This document shows, one piece after another, positions 33,949 to 42,481 of a stretch of DNA of 64,000 nt. The notes beneath the pieces are model-generated. The model was not told the DNA's origin. It ran no database searches and worked only from the letters and a program-made list of their open reading frames with translations. A program made the translations under genes and the position numbers. Numbering within the stretch: the stretch's first letter is position 1; each line of letters begins with the position of its first letter. Location of the stretch: assembly GCF_042658925.1 (NCBI RefSeq), contig NZ_JBHSRF010000028.1, forward strand, positions 1 to 64,000, given 5' to 3'. This stretch comes from Sphaerisporangium aureirubrum (GTDB taxonomy: Bacteria; Actinomycetota; Actinomycetes; Streptosporangiales; Streptosporangiaceae).

Positions 33949-34773
33949 TCACGGCCGGTGATCCTCCGGCATGGCCTGATTCCCCCGGTCGTTGACGAAC
34001 GGCGGCGTCTTCGGCTTGCCCGTCGTCGGCACGGCCGCCCCGCTCAGCGCCAGTTCCTCGTACGGCCGGGCGCTGGACCCCCAGGTGCGCGCGGCGACCT
34101 CCGTGCGCGCCACCGGCCCGGCGGCGTTCAGGCCGTCCACGGTGAGCACGAAGCGGCGAGGCGTGCCCGCCCGCACGTCGTCCACGTAGGTGCTGGCCCC
34201 GCCGAGCAGCCTGCCGTCCTTGTCGCGCAGCAGCGCGGTCACCACCAGGCTGGTCGCGGCCTTCTGGTACGGATTGGCCACCGCCCCGGTCACGAGGTAC
34301 GACCCGTTGCCGAGCTTCTCGGTGTTGGCCGCCGAGACCGGGAACGGCACGAACGCCGACGGGATGCGCGCCGCGCGCCGCCACTTGGCCGGGGTGAACG
34401 TCAGCTTGACCTGGGCCGGCTTGGCCGACGCCATGGCCTGCCCGCTGAACCTCAGCGCCCCGGAGGGCGGCACGGCGTCCAGCGGCTGCTCGGTGCGGAC
34501 GACCTCTTTGCCCGCCGCGTCCTTCCCGACCACGGTCGCCGCGACGTTCTCCCCGAAATGCCATCGGTTGGGGTTGCTGATGACGCCCGCCCAGGTGACC
34601 ACGAAGCCACCCGTCCCCTGGGTGACCGAGGAGGTCTGCTCCTTGATCACGAGCGGCTTCAGGCCCTTCTTGGGCGCGGGCTCGTCCGCGCCGCACCCGG
34701 CGAACAACGCCGCCACCGCGACGAGCCCTAGCCCGAGTCCGCGTGCTGTCGTGTTTCGACTACGCTGGGTCAC
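33949..34773 (-). CDS. Putative lipoprotein of unknown function
   Basis: This 274-residue exported protein has a signal peptide with lipobox VAALFAGCGADEP (Cys at residue 27), so it is likely diacylglyceryl-anchored outside the membrane. The mature part looks all-beta: VTWAGVISNPNRWHFGENVA, LRFSGQAMASAKPAQVKLTF, LVTGAVANPYQKAATSLVVT. This suggests two immunoglobulin-like (FxLYD-type) halves. The start is GTG 34771-34773 without ribosome site; a TATGAC box ends 6 bases before it, so leaderless expression is possible. No binding partner can be inferred. Confidence 0.75.
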   Translation of the reverse strand: MTQRSRNTTARGLGLGLVAVAALFAGCGADEPAPKKGLKPLVIKEQTSSVTQGTGGFVVTWAGVISNPNRWHFGENVAATVVGKDAAGKEVVRTEQPLDAVPPSGALRFSGQAMASAKPAQVKLTFTPAKWRRAARIPSAFVPFPVSAANTEKLGNGSYLVTGAVANPYQKAATSLVVTALLRDKDGRLLGGASTYVDDVRAGTPRRFVLTVDGLNAAGPVARTEVAARTWGSSARPYEELALSGAAVPTTGKPKTPPFVNDRGNQAMPEDHRP

Positions 34774-34891
34774 AAGGCCGTCATAGCCCGGTTAGTCGGG
34801 CGTGACTCCTCCGACACGCGCGAGCCAGGCGAAGTTTTACGGTTCCAACCCTCCGAAACCACCCACCCGGCCCTTTTCGATCACCGGCGAC

Positions 34892-36502
34892 TCACCGGCG
34901 GCGCACCACCCGGGCCTCGTCCCAGACCGGCTCGGGCGACTCGTACACCCGGCCGTCGGAGCCGAACACCAGGAAGCGATCGAAGTCCGCGGCGAACCAA
35001 CGGTCGTGCGTCACGGCCAGCACCGTGCCCGCGAACTGGTTCAAACCGTCCTGCAGGGCCTCGGCGCTGGCCAGGTCGAGGTTGTCGGTCGGCTCGTCCA
35101 GCAGCAGGAGCGTCGCGCCGGACAGCTCCAGCAGCAGGATCTGCAGCCGGGCCTGCTGCCCGCCGGACAGCGTCTCGAACCGCTGCTCGGCGATGCCGCC
35201 CGCCAGCTCGTAACGGGCCAGTGCCTTCATCGCCTCGTTCTTCAGCCGGGCGTGCTCGGTCATCACGATCTCGCACGGCGTGCGCCCGCGCAGGTCGGGC
35301 CGGGCGTGCGTCTGGGCGAAGTGGCCGGGCACCACCCGCGCGCCGAGGCGCATCGTCCCGGTGTGCGCCACCGGTTCGTCCGCGACCAGGCGCAGGAAGT
35401 GGGACTTGCCCGAGCCGTTCGACCCGAGCACCGCGACCCGCTCGCCGTACCAGACTTCCAGGTCGAACGGCCGCATCAGGCCGGTGAGCTCCAGGCTCTC
35501 GCAGATCACGGCGCGCTTGCCGGTACGGCCACCGCGCAGCCGCATGCTGATCATCTGGTCCTTGGGCGCCTCCTCGGGCGGCCCGGCCTCCTCGAACCGC
35601 CGCAGCCGCGTCTGCGCCGCGTGGTAGGCCGGGGCCATGCCGTCGTTGTACGTCGCCTTCTGCTTGAGCATGGCGACCAGACGCTTGATCTTCGCGTGCT
35701 CCTCGTCCCACCTACGGCGCAGCTCGTCCAGGCGCGCGTTGCGCTCGCGGCGCGCCTCGGCGTACGTCGCGAAGCCGCCGCCGTGGATCCACACCCCCCC
35801 GGACTCGACCGTGACGATGCGGTCGGCGGAGTTGGCGAGCAACTGACGGTCGTGCGACACCATCAGCACCGTCTTGTCGGTCTCGCGCAGCGCCTGCTCC
35901 AGCCACAGCTTGCCGGGCACGTCGAGGTAGTTGTCCGGCTCGTCGAGCAGCAGCACCTGGTCGGGGCCGCGCAGCAGCGCCTCCAGCACCAGCCGTTTCT
36001 GCTCGCCGCCCGACAGGGTGTTCACCTCGCGGTACTTCACGTTGTCGTACGGCGCCCCGATGGCCGCCATCGTGCAGGTGTCCCAGAGCACCTCGATGTC
36101 GTAGCCGCCCGCGTCGGTGTAGTCGGTGATGGCCTGGGCATAGCGCATCTGCGTCTTGACGTCGTCGCGCTCCATCATGGCGAGCTCGGCGTCGTCGAGG
36201 CGGCGCGCGGCCTCGCGCACGCGGTCGGGGGCGACCGACAGCAGGAGCTGGTGCACGGTGCTGCCGTCGCGCAGGCCGCCGATGAACTGGCGCATCACAC
36301 CGAGCCCGCCGGAACTCACGACGCTGCCCTCGACGGCGCGGATGTCGCCCGCGATGAGGCGCATCAGGGTGGTCTTGCCCGCGCCGTTCGGCCCGACCAG
36401 CGCGGCCTTCACGCCCTCGCCGATCCGGAAGGACACCTCGTTCAGCAACGGGCGGCCGTCCGGCAGTACGTAGGTCAGCCGGCCTACCTCGACATGTGCC
36501 AC
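34892..36502 (-). CDS. ABC-F family ATP-binding protein
   Basis: This 536-residue protein has two ABC domains and no membrane part. Walker A motifs: LVGPNGAGKTTLMRL and VLGSNGSGKSHFLRL. Signatures: LSGGEQKRLVLEALL and LSGGQQARLQILLLE. Walker B: LLLDEPDNYLDVPGK and LLLDEPTDNLDLASA. A charged helical linker joins the domains, as in ribosome-acting ABC-F proteins (EttA/antibiotic-resistance class). It may modulate translation or protect ribosomes; sequence alone does not say which. GTG 36500-36502 with GGAGGGG 6 bases upstream is the start. Confidence 0.93.
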   Translation of the reverse strand: MAHVEVGRLTYVLPDGRPLLNEVSFRIGEGVKAALVGPNGAGKTTLMRLIAGDIRAVEGSVVSSGGLGVMRQFIGGLRDGSTVHQLLLSVAPDRVREAARRLDDAELAMMERDDVKTQMRYAQAITDYTDAGGYDIEVLWDTCTMAAIGAPYDNVKYREVNTLSGGEQKRLVLEALLRGPDQVLLLDEPDNYLDVPGKLWLEQALRETDKTVLMVSHDRQLLANSADRIVTVESGGVWIHGGGFATYAEARRERNARLDELRRRWDEEHAKIKRLVAMLKQKATYNDGMAPAYHAAQTRLRRFEEAGPPEEAPKDQMISMRLRGGRTGKRAVICESLELTGLMRPFDLEVWYGERVAVLGSNGSGKSHFLRLVADEPVAHTGTMRLGARVVPGHFAQTHARPDLRGRTPCEIVMTEHARLKNEAMKALARYELAGGIAEQRFETLSGGQQARLQILLLELSGATLLLLDEPTDNLDLASAEALQDGLNQFAGTVLAVTHDRWFAADFDRFLVFGSDGRVYESPEPVWDEARVVRRR

Positions 36503-36559
36503 GACGATCCCCTCCACTGCTCCTCGCGGAGAGTACCTAGCGCGACCGGCTCGACGCAC

Positions 36560-37141
36560 CTAGATATCGGCCGCGCGCGGGCGCAGCCCGTCGAGGACGA
36601 TCGCCGCCGCGCGGGCCTGGACCTCGCGCCCGGCGTGCTCGCCCGCGCGGGAGACGCCGACCATCAGCGCCAGCAGCTCGGCGACCCCGACGTCGGGCCG
36701 CACCGCGCCGTCGCGCTGGGCCCGGGCCAGCAGCCGTTCCAGCGCGGACCGCATGCGGGCGCCGAACTCCGCGGTGGTGCCGCCGACGTCCACGCCGGCC
36801 TCGGCCAGCGCGCCGGTGTAGGCGTTCTTGCCGCCGGCCTGCTCCACCACGTGGGTGAAGAAGCCGAACAGCGCGGCCCCGGCGTCCCGCGCGTCCGCCA
36901 GGGCGTCGGCCTGCTCGGCCAGGCGGCGCAGGTGGTCGACCAGGACGGCCGCGAGAAGCGCCTCCTTGGTCGGGAAGTGCCGGAACACGGTGCCGATGCC
37001 CACCCCGGCCGCGCGCGCGACCTCGTCGGTGGAGGCGCCGGTGCCCTTGGCCGCGAAGACCTCCTCGGCCGCCGCGAGGACCCGGGCCCGGTTGCGGCGG
37101 GCGTCCGCGCGCAGCGGTCTGCTCGCCCCGGCCGAAGTCAT
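36560..37141 (-). CDS. TetR family transcriptional regulator
   Basis: A 193-residue TetR regulator with N-terminal helix-turn-helix RARVLAAAEEVFAAKGTGAS, VARAAGVGIGTVFRHFPTKE. The C-terminal ligand domain is of the type often annotated SbtR-like (GVGIGTVFRHFPTKEAL, then RDAGAALFGFFTHVVEQ). It is divergent from the MFS transporter at 37306, its probable target. The start is ATG 37139-37141. Confidence 0.9.
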   Translation of the reverse strand: MTSAGASRPLRADARRNRARVLAAAEEVFAAKGTGASTDEVARAAGVGIGTVFRHFPTKEALLAAVLVDHLRRLAEQADALADARDAGAALFGFFTHVVEQAGGKNAYTGALAEAGVDVGGTTAEFGARMRSALERLLARAQRDGAVRPDVGVAELLALMVGVSRAGEHAGREVQARAAAIVLDGLRPRAADI

Positions 37142-37214
37142 GCCCCGATCCTAAGCCGCGCCGCGGGCCGTCCCCGTGCCGGAAAATACGCTTTCCCCGC
37201 GCCGTCCGTGGCCG

Positions 37215-37245
37215 TAGTGTCACGCGTATGAGACGACGACATTGA
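37215..37245 (+). promoter_or_regulatory. -10 box and five-codon leader ORF ahead of the MFS gene
   Basis: TAGTGT (37215-37220) lies 7 bases before ATG 37228, a spacing typical of leaderless mRNAs. From that ATG the frame reads MRRRH and stops at TGA (37243-37245). The frame then continues in phase into the MFS protein. A GCGGG/CCCGC inverted repeat follows at 37258-37272. Either this is a short Arg-rich leader peptide, or the MFS gene has a nonsense codon at position 6. Confidence 0.45.
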
Positions 37246-37305
37246 TCCACACCTGAGGCGGGCCTCGCCCGCAGGCTGTACACGTACGCGTTCCTCGACG
37301 ACCTC

Positions 37306-38391
37306 GTGCTGCTGTACCCGGTGTACCCGCTGCTGTTCGCCGAGAGCGGGCTGTCCACCGCCGAGATCTCCTCGCTGTTCGTCATCTGGTCGGTGACGTC
37401 GTTCACGGTGGAGATCCCCTCCGGCGTGTGGGCCGACATGTTCTCCCGGCGCAAGCTCGTGGTGATCGGGCCGCTGCTGACCGCGGTGGGCTACGGGCTG
37501 TGGACCTTCCTGCCCTCCTACCCCGCCTTCGCGGCAGGCTTCATGCTGTGGGGCGCGGGCGGCGCGCTGAGCTCGGGGGCGCTGGAGGCGCTGGTCTACG
37601 AGGGGCTGGACCGCGTCGGCGCGGCCGGTTCCTACGCGCGGCTGATCGGCCGTTCGCACGCCATCGGCACCACCGCGGCGCTGGTCGCGACCGCGTTCGC
37701 GGCGCCCGTCACGGCGGTGGGCGGGTACCACGCGCTCGGCGTCGCCAGCGTGGCGACCCAGGTGCTGTGCGCGCTCGCCGGGCTCTCGCTGCCCGAGTCC
37801 CGCGCGCCTGCCGAGCGCGAAGAGGGCTACTTCACCGTGCTGCGCGCCGGGCTGCGCGAGACGCGGCGCAGTCCCGCCGCGGGCCGCGCGATCCTGCTGA
37901 TCATCGTGCTCATGGGCGTGGGGTCGCTGGACGAGTACGTCCCGCTGCTCGCCGCCGCCACCGGCATAGGCGCGGCGGCCGTGCCGCTGCTGGTCTTCCT
38001 GGCGAGCGCGGGGGTCCCGCTCGGCGGGTGGTTCGCCGGCCGCGGCACCCGCTGGACGGCACCGGCGCTCGTCCTCGGCGCCGCGTGCCTCGCCGCCGGG
38101 GCGGTGAGCGGTCACCCCGCCGGGCTGGCGGTGGTCGGCATCGCCTACGGCGTCTTCCAGTGGGCGACCGCCAACGCCGAGGCCCGGTTGCAGGACGCCA
38201 TCACCGACGGGGTCAGGGCCACCGTCACCTCGATCGCGGGCTTCGGGAGCGAGGTGCTCGCGGTGCTCGCCTTCGCCGCGTTCGCCCTGGGCTCCGCGTG
38301 GAGCGGCCCGGGACCGCTCTACGCACTGGCCGCCGTGCCCTATCTGCTCATCGCGGCGACCCTGCGGCGCGCACGGGGTGGGCGGACATGA
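37306..38391 (+). CDS. MFS transporter, N-terminus disturbed by an in-frame TGA
   Basis: This is a major facilitator transporter of at least 361 residues with about eleven visible hydrophobic segments and the family motif VWADMFSRRKLVVIGP. GTG 37306 is the first standard start after the TGA at 37243, but the in-frame codons just before it (LYTYAFLDDL) read as the beginning of transmembrane helix 1. The true start is therefore upstream: the ATG at 37228, broken by TGA at codon 6, or a non-standard start near 37276. It is divergent from the TetR gene. The substrate is unknown. Confidence 0.72.
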   Translation: MLLYPVYPLLFAESGLSTAEISSLFVIWSVTSFTVEIPSGVWADMFSRRKLVVIGPLLTAVGYGLWTFLPSYPAFAAGFMLWGAGGALSSGALEALVYEGLDRVGAAGSYARLIGRSHAIGTTAALVATAFAAPVTAVGGYHALGVASVATQVLCALAGLSLPESRAPAEREEGYFTVLRAGLRETRRSPAAGRAILLIIVLMGVGSLDEYVPLLAAATGIGAAAVPLLVFLASAGVPLGGWFAGRGTRWTAPALVLGAACLAAGAVSGHPAGLAVVGIAYGVFQWATANAEARLQDAITDGVRATVTSIAGFGSEVLAVLAFAAFALGSAWSGPGPLYALAAVPYLLIAATLRRARGGRT

Positions 38392-38443
38392 CAGGATTCC
38401 CCCCATCGAAACAGCGGTGACGCGTGTCCCGGGGGAGGCCAAA

Positions 38444-38701
38444 GTGGATGACGACGACTTCGTCCCCGTAGGCGAGGCCCTGTCCGGGCTGACCGTCGCT
38501 CCCCTGCCGGACGGCTGGACTGCCCTCGGCGCCATCATCCTGGTCAAGTGCTTCGACGAGGAGGGGCGCTCGTCGTGGGCGTTCCGCCGCACCGACGGGC
38601 TCAACGACGAGGAGCTGCTCGGCGCGCTCACCGTCCGGACCGACCTGCTGCGCCGCGAGCTGCTCGACGCGTACACGGGCGACGACGAAGAGGACGACTG
38701 A
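38444..38701 (+). CDS. Small acidic protein of unknown function
   Basis: An 85-residue protein starting VDDDDFVPVGEALSGL, with ALGAIILVKCFDEEGRSSWAFR and an acidic DDEEDD end. There are no membrane or signal segments and I recognise no family. GTG 38444 has GGGGAGG 5 bases upstream; other in-frame starts exist further upstream. It follows the MFS gene by 52 bases on the same strand. Confidence 0.65.
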   Translation: MDDDDFVPVGEALSGLTVAPLPDGWTALGAIILVKCFDEEGRSSWAFRRTDGLNDEELLGALTVRTDLLRRELLDAYTGDDEEDD

Positions 38702-38708
38702 CCGGCTC

Positions 38709-39365
38709 TCAGCGGGTCTCGGCGACCATGCGCAGCCCGAGGCCGATCAGCACGACGCCGGAGACGCGCTCCAGGCGGCGGCGCACCGAGGGCCGGTCGG
38801 CCACCAGGCGAGCCCGGCCCACCAGCCAGATCACCGCGCCGTACCACAGGGTGTCGATGACGGCCCAGACCACGGCGAGCAGCAGCAGCGTCGCGAGGAC
38901 GTTCGCGCCGGACGGCACGAACTGCGGCAGGAACGACATGGCGAACACCGCCGCCTTGGGGTTGGCCAGCACGGTGCCGAGCCCCAGCAGGTACGACCGC
39001 CACCACCCGTCCGGGCCGCCGGACACGGGCGGCACGGCCCCCGCCGGCTCCGCGTGCTCCGCGCCGGGCCCCTGTTCCGGCGCGGACCTGCGGGCGCCGC
39101 GCAGGGACTGCGCGCCCATCACGAGCAGGGCGGCGGCCCCGGCGATCCTGATCACGTCGTAGGCCACCTCGGAGGCGGCCACCAGGGCGGACAACCCGGA
39201 CGCGGCGGCCACCGCCCACAGCAGCACGCCCGTCTCGTTGCCCAGGGTGGCGGCGAAGCCCCTGGACCGGCCCGAGCGCAGCGTCTGGCGCAGGATGACG
39301 GCGGTGCTGACGCCGGGGATCATCGCGACCAGCACGCACGAGCCGATGAACGCGAGCAGGAACAT
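38709..39365 (-). CDS. LysE family amino-acid exporter
   Basis: This 218-residue membrane protein has six hydrophobic segments. The start MFLLAFIGSCVLVAMIPGVS and FAATLGNETGVLLWAVAAAS match the LysE/RhtB family of amino-acid exporters, as does LGLGTVLANPKAAVFAMSFL. A non-conserved hydrophilic loop (about residues 90-120) is longer than usual. ATG 39363-39365 is chosen because family homology begins there. It is convergent with the small acidic gene. Confidence 0.9.
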   Translation of the reverse strand: MFLLAFIGSCVLVAMIPGVSTAVILRQTLRSGRSRGFAATLGNETGVLLWAVAAASGLSALVAASEVAYDVIRIAGAAALLVMGAQSLRGARRSAPEQGPGAEHAEPAGAVPPVSGGPDGWWRSYLLGLGTVLANPKAAVFAMSFLPQFVPSGANVLATLLLLAVVWAVIDTLWYGAVIWLVGRARLVADRPSVRRRLERVSGVVLIGLGLRMVAETR

Positions 39366-39409
39366 GCCACCATCGTGCTGATCCGCTCCCCGCGCCGGCA
39401 ACGGGTTTG

Positions 39410-39438
39410 TTGACGGGGCGTGCCGGTGTCCCTATCTT
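39410..39438 (+). promoter_or_regulatory. Promoter of the small secreted protein gene
   Basis: TTGACG (39410-39415), a 17-base spacer and TATCTT (39433-39438) form a near-consensus housekeeping promoter. The palindrome that follows overlaps its last base and covers the expected start of transcription. Confidence 0.7.
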
Positions 39439-39454
39439 TAGGAAAGTTTCCTAA
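39438..39454 (+). promoter_or_regulatory. 17-bp perfect palindromic operator
   Basis: TTAGGAAAGTTTCCTAA is a perfect palindrome about a central G and covers the transcription start of the promoter above. The position fits a repressor site. Similar palindromes lie ahead of secreted hydrolase genes in actinomycetes and are attributed to ROK-type repressors; I recall this only generally. Confidence 0.65.
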
Positions 39455-39541
39455 GAATAAGCGTGCACGACGGCGACCTCGCCGGCTCCGCCCGACGCGG
39501 GCACGGTGCCCACCGGCCCGCCAACGCCCCAGGAGTCACGC

Positions 39542-39859
39542 ATGACCAAGAGAAACACCAAGTGGGCGGTATCCGCCTCCGTCACCGCCCTGCTCACCGC
39601 CGGCCTGGTCGCCGCGACCGGCCCCGGCGCCGCCGCCGTGCCCACCGGGTGCGGCGTCCAGTACAGCGCCGTGGAACGCTGGGCCACCAGCTACTGCGCG
39701 TCCGGCACCGGCGAGCACCGCGTCCGCGTGCTGCAACGGCACTTCCTGCCCGAGGTCGGCCTGATCCCGATCATCGGCCCCTGGCAGCCCGCGGGCACCG
39801 TCTCCTACACCGGCATCAGCCCGCACACCATCGTCAACGTCTGGGTCGAGACCCGCTGA
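39542..39859 (+). CDS. Small secreted protein
   Basis: A 105-residue exported protein with signal peptide MTKRNTKWAVSASVTALLTA, continuing to a likely cleavage after GAAA near residue 34. The mature part of about 70 residues has two cysteines (PTGCGVQ, TSYCASG) that may form a disulfide, and a beta-rich C-terminus (GISPHTIVNVWVETR). I recognise no family. ATG 39542 has AGGAG 6 bases upstream. The strong promoter and operator suggest substrate-dependent induction. Confidence 0.78.
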   Translation: MTKRNTKWAVSASVTALLTAGLVAATGPGAAAVPTGCGVQYSAVERWATSYCASGTGEHRVRVLQRHFLPEVGLIPIIGPWQPAGTVSYTGISPHTIVNVWVETR

Positions 39860-39867
39860 CGTCACCG

Positions 39868-39912
39868 GAGGGTGTGCCCGCGCGGCGCTAGCCCGCGCGC
39901 GGGCACACCCTC
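39868..39912 (+). terminator. Long hairpin terminator after the small secreted protein
   Basis: A 17-bp perfect stem (39868-39884 with 39896-39912) and an 11-base loop begin 9 bases past the stop codon. A second small palindrome (CGGAAAA...TTTTCCG) follows directly. Confidence 0.75.
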
Positions 39913-40013
39913 GGAAAAAACTTTTCCGCGGGTCGTCGATTTCCTCGCTCCCCGTTCGAGGCGTAGGCAAAGGGACCGGAACCTCCGGGCCCGCCTCGAA
40001 GGAGAGACCCACG

Positions 40014-40694
40014 ATGACCTCGCACACGGCCTCGTCCGGGCGACCGATCGACTGTGACCGGCCCACCTCCGTCACCCGGGCGCTGCTCGCCTACGGCGCC
40101 CTCGCGGGGCCGTTCTACGTGGTGACCGCGCTGGCCCAGGCGCTGACCCGCGACGGGTTCGACCTCACCCGCCACCAGTGGAGCCTGCTGAGCAACGGCG
40201 GGCCCGGCTGGATCCAGATCGCCAACTTCACGCTGACCGGCCTGATGACCATCGCCTTCGCCGCCGGCCTGCGCCGCGCCACCCTCCGCGCGGCGGCCTG
40301 GCTGATCGGGGTGTACGGCGTGAGCCTGCTCGGGGCGGGGGCGTTCCGCGCCGACCCGGCGCTCGGCTTCCCGGCGGGCGCGCCGGACACCGTGGCGCAG
40401 GTGAGCTGGCACGGCATGCTGCACTTCGTCTGCGGCGGCGTCGGGTTCGCGTGCCTGATCGCGGCCTGCCTCGTGGTCGGCCACCGGTTCGCCCGCGAGG
40501 GGCGCGCGGGATGGGCCGCGTTCTCCCGGGCCACCGGTGTGCTGTTCCTGGCGGGCTTCGCCGCGGTGGCCTCGGGGGCCGGCGCGACCTGGACCAACCT
40601 GGCGTTCACCGCTAGCGTCGTGCTGGCCTGGGCCTGGATGTCCGCGCTGGCGATCCACCTCTACCGCCGTCCCGCCCCCCGCCCGGTCGCCTGA
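40014..40694 (+). CDS. DUF998 family membrane protein
   Basis: This 226-residue membrane protein has six hydrophobic segments: ALLAYGALAGPFYVVTALAQ, TLTGLMTIAFAAGL, WLIGVYGVSLLGAGAF, HFVCGGVGFACLIAACLVV, GVLFLAGFAAVASG and the last near the C-terminus. The pattern and FDLTRHQWSLLSNGGPGWIQ loop match DUF998. Function is unknown. It starts at ATG 40014 with GGAGAG upstream and is followed within 21 bases by the YciI and sigma genes, forming a likely three-gene operon. Confidence 0.85.
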   Translation: MTSHTASSGRPIDCDRPTSVTRALLAYGALAGPFYVVTALAQALTRDGFDLTRHQWSLLSNGGPGWIQIANFTLTGLMTIAFAAGLRRATLRAAAWLIGVYGVSLLGAGAFRADPALGFPAGAPDTVAQVSWHGMLHFVCGGVGFACLIAACLVVGHRFAREGRAGWAAFSRATGVLFLAGFAAVASGAGATWTNLAFTASVVLAWAWMSALAIHLYRRPAPRPVA

Positions 40695-40715
40695 ACAGAT
40701 CCCGGAGACGTCACC

Positions 40716-41087
40716 ATGCGATACATCATGCTGCTGCACGCCGCCCCCGCCACCACGCCGCCCCCGCCGGGGCTCATGGAAGCCATCGCCGCCCTCGGCG
40801 AGGAGGCCGCCAAGTCCGGGGCGCTGCTCGACAACGGCGGGCTCGCGCCGAGCGCGGACGGGGCCCGGGTCGAGCTGGCGAAGGGACGGCTGACCGTGAC
40901 CGACGGGCCGTTCACCGAGGCCAAGGAAGTGATCAGCTACGCGCTGTACGAGCTGCGCTCCAAGGAGGAGGCCGTCGAGTGGGCCTCCCGGTTCCTCGGC
41001 CTGCACCGGGACCTGTGGCCCGAATGGGAGGGCACGACGGAGATCCGCCGCGTGTTCGGCCCGGAGGACTTCGGCCCGCCCGCCTGA
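40716..41087 (+). CDS. YciI/DGPF-domain protein
   Basis: A 123-residue YCII-related protein beginning MRYIMLLHAA with the DGPF signature VTDGPFTEAKEVISYALYEL. Such proteins sit beside ECF42-type sigma factors in very many actinobacteria, as here, and have no proven activity. ATG 40716 has GGAG 8 bases upstream. Confidence 0.93.
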   Translation: MRYIMLLHAAPATTPPPPGLMEAIAALGEEAAKSGALLDNGGLAPSADGARVELAKGRLTVTDGPFTEAKEVISYALYELRSKEEAVEWASRFLGLHRDLWPEWEGTTEIRRVFGPEDFGPPA

Positions 41088-41119
41088 GCCCGGCCGCGAA
41101 GATGATTGGATCGGTGGCC

Positions 41120-42481
41120 ATGACGGCCACCGATCCGCAGCGCACCACCCACCGCGCGATCGAGGCGGTCTGGCGGATGGAGTCCGCCAGGCTCGTCGCC
41201 GGGCTGGCCCGGATCACCGGCGACCTCGGCCTGGCCGAGGAGCTCGCCCAGGACGCCCTGGTCATCGCGCTGGAGCAGTGGCCGGCGGCGGGGGTGCCCG
41301 TCAACCCGGGGGCGTGGCTCATGGCCACCGCCAAGCACCGCGCGATCGACCATCTGCGCCGCCGCGGCCGGTACGAGCGCAAGCTCCAGGAGATCGGCCG
41401 CGAGCTGGAGACCGGCGGCGAGGGGCCCGACCTGGACGCCGCGCTGGACGACCACATCGGCGACGACCTGCTCCGGCTGATCTTCACGGCCTGCCACCCG
41501 GTGCTCGCCACCGAGGCGCGGGTGGCGCTCACCCTGCGCCTGCTCGGCGGGCTCACCACCGAGGAGATCTCACGGGCGTTCCTGGTCGCCGAGCCGACCG
41601 TGGCGCAGCGCGTGGTCCGGGCCAAGCGCACGCTGGCCGCCCGGCGGGTGCCGTTCGCGATCCCGGAGCCGGACGAGCTCGGCGGACGGCTGTCCTCGGT
41701 GCTGGAGGTCATCTACCTGATCTTCAACGAGGGGTACTCCGCGACGGCGGGCGACGACTGGATGCGGCCCTCGCTGTGCGCCGAGGCGCTGCGGCTCGGC
41801 CGGATCCTCGCGGGCCTCGTGCCCGGCCAGTCCGAGGTGCACGCGCTGGTCGCGCTGATGGAGATCCAGGCCTCCCGCGCCCGGGCCCGCACCGGGCCGT
41901 CCGGCGAGCCGGTCCTGCTCCTCGACCAGGACCGCCGCCTGTGGGACCGGCTGCTCATCCGGCGCGGCCTGGCGGCCCTGGAGCGCGCCGAGTCGTTCGA
42001 CGTCGCGCCGGGCCCCTACGCCGTGCAGGCCGCCATCGCCGCCTGCCACGCCCGCGCCGTCACCCCCGGCGACACCGACTGGGCGCGGATCGCGGCGCTG
42101 TACCAGGTGCTGGCCTACATCTCGCCCTCGCCGGTGGTGGAGCTGAACCGCGCGGTCGCGGTCGGGATGGCCGACGGCCCGGCAGAGGGCCTGCGGGTGG
42201 CCGACGCGCTGGCACCGGACGGCGCACTGCGGAACTACCCGCAACTGCCGGCCGTACGGGGCGACCTGCTGGCCAGGCTGGGCCGTCACGCCGAGGCGGC
42301 CGGGGAGTTCCTGCGCGCCGCCGCGCTCACCCGCAACGAGCGCGAACGTGCCCTGTTCGCCGCCAGGGCCGCCGGCTGCGAGCGCGCGGCGCGGGACCGT
42401 CCCGGCCCCGCCGGGGAGGCGGGAGCCGGGACGGCGACGGGCTCGGCGGGGGCCGAGCGGGGCGACAGCGGTCAGCAGTAG
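41120..42481 (+). CDS. ECF42-type RNA polymerase sigma factor with helical C-terminal extension
   Basis: This sigma factor of about 453 residues has region 2 (AEELAQDALVIALEQWPAAG, WLMATAKHRAIDHLRRR), region 4 (LLGGLTTEEISRAFLVAEPT, VAQRVVRAKR) and the long DUF6596/TPR-like C-terminal domain (VIYLIFNEGYSATAGDD, AYISPSPVVELNRAVAV) that replaces an anti-sigma factor in ECF42. The upstream YciI gene is its usual companion. ATG 41120 is chosen; ATG 41102 is possible. The C-terminal end is a low-complexity Ala/Gly tail. It overlaps the convergent nuclease gene by 10 bases. Confidence 0.93.
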   Translation: MTATDPQRTTHRAIEAVWRMESARLVAGLARITGDLGLAEELAQDALVIALEQWPAAGVPVNPGAWLMATAKHRAIDHLRRRGRYERKLQEIGRELETGGEGPDLDAALDDHIGDDLLRLIFTACHPVLATEARVALTLRLLGGLTTEEISRAFLVAEPTVAQRVVRAKRTLAARRVPFAIPEPDELGGRLSSVLEVIYLIFNEGYSATAGDDWMRPSLCAEALRLGRILAGLVPGQSEVHALVALMEIQASRARARTGPSGEPVLLLDQDRRLWDRLLIRRGLAALERAESFDVAPGPYAVQAAIAACHARAVTPGDTDWARIAALYQVLAYISPSPVVELNRAVAVGMADGPAEGLRVADALAPDGALRNYPQLPAVRGDLLARLGRHAEAAGEFLRAAALTRNERERALFAARAAGCERAARDRPGPAGEAGAGTATGSAGAERGDSGQQ

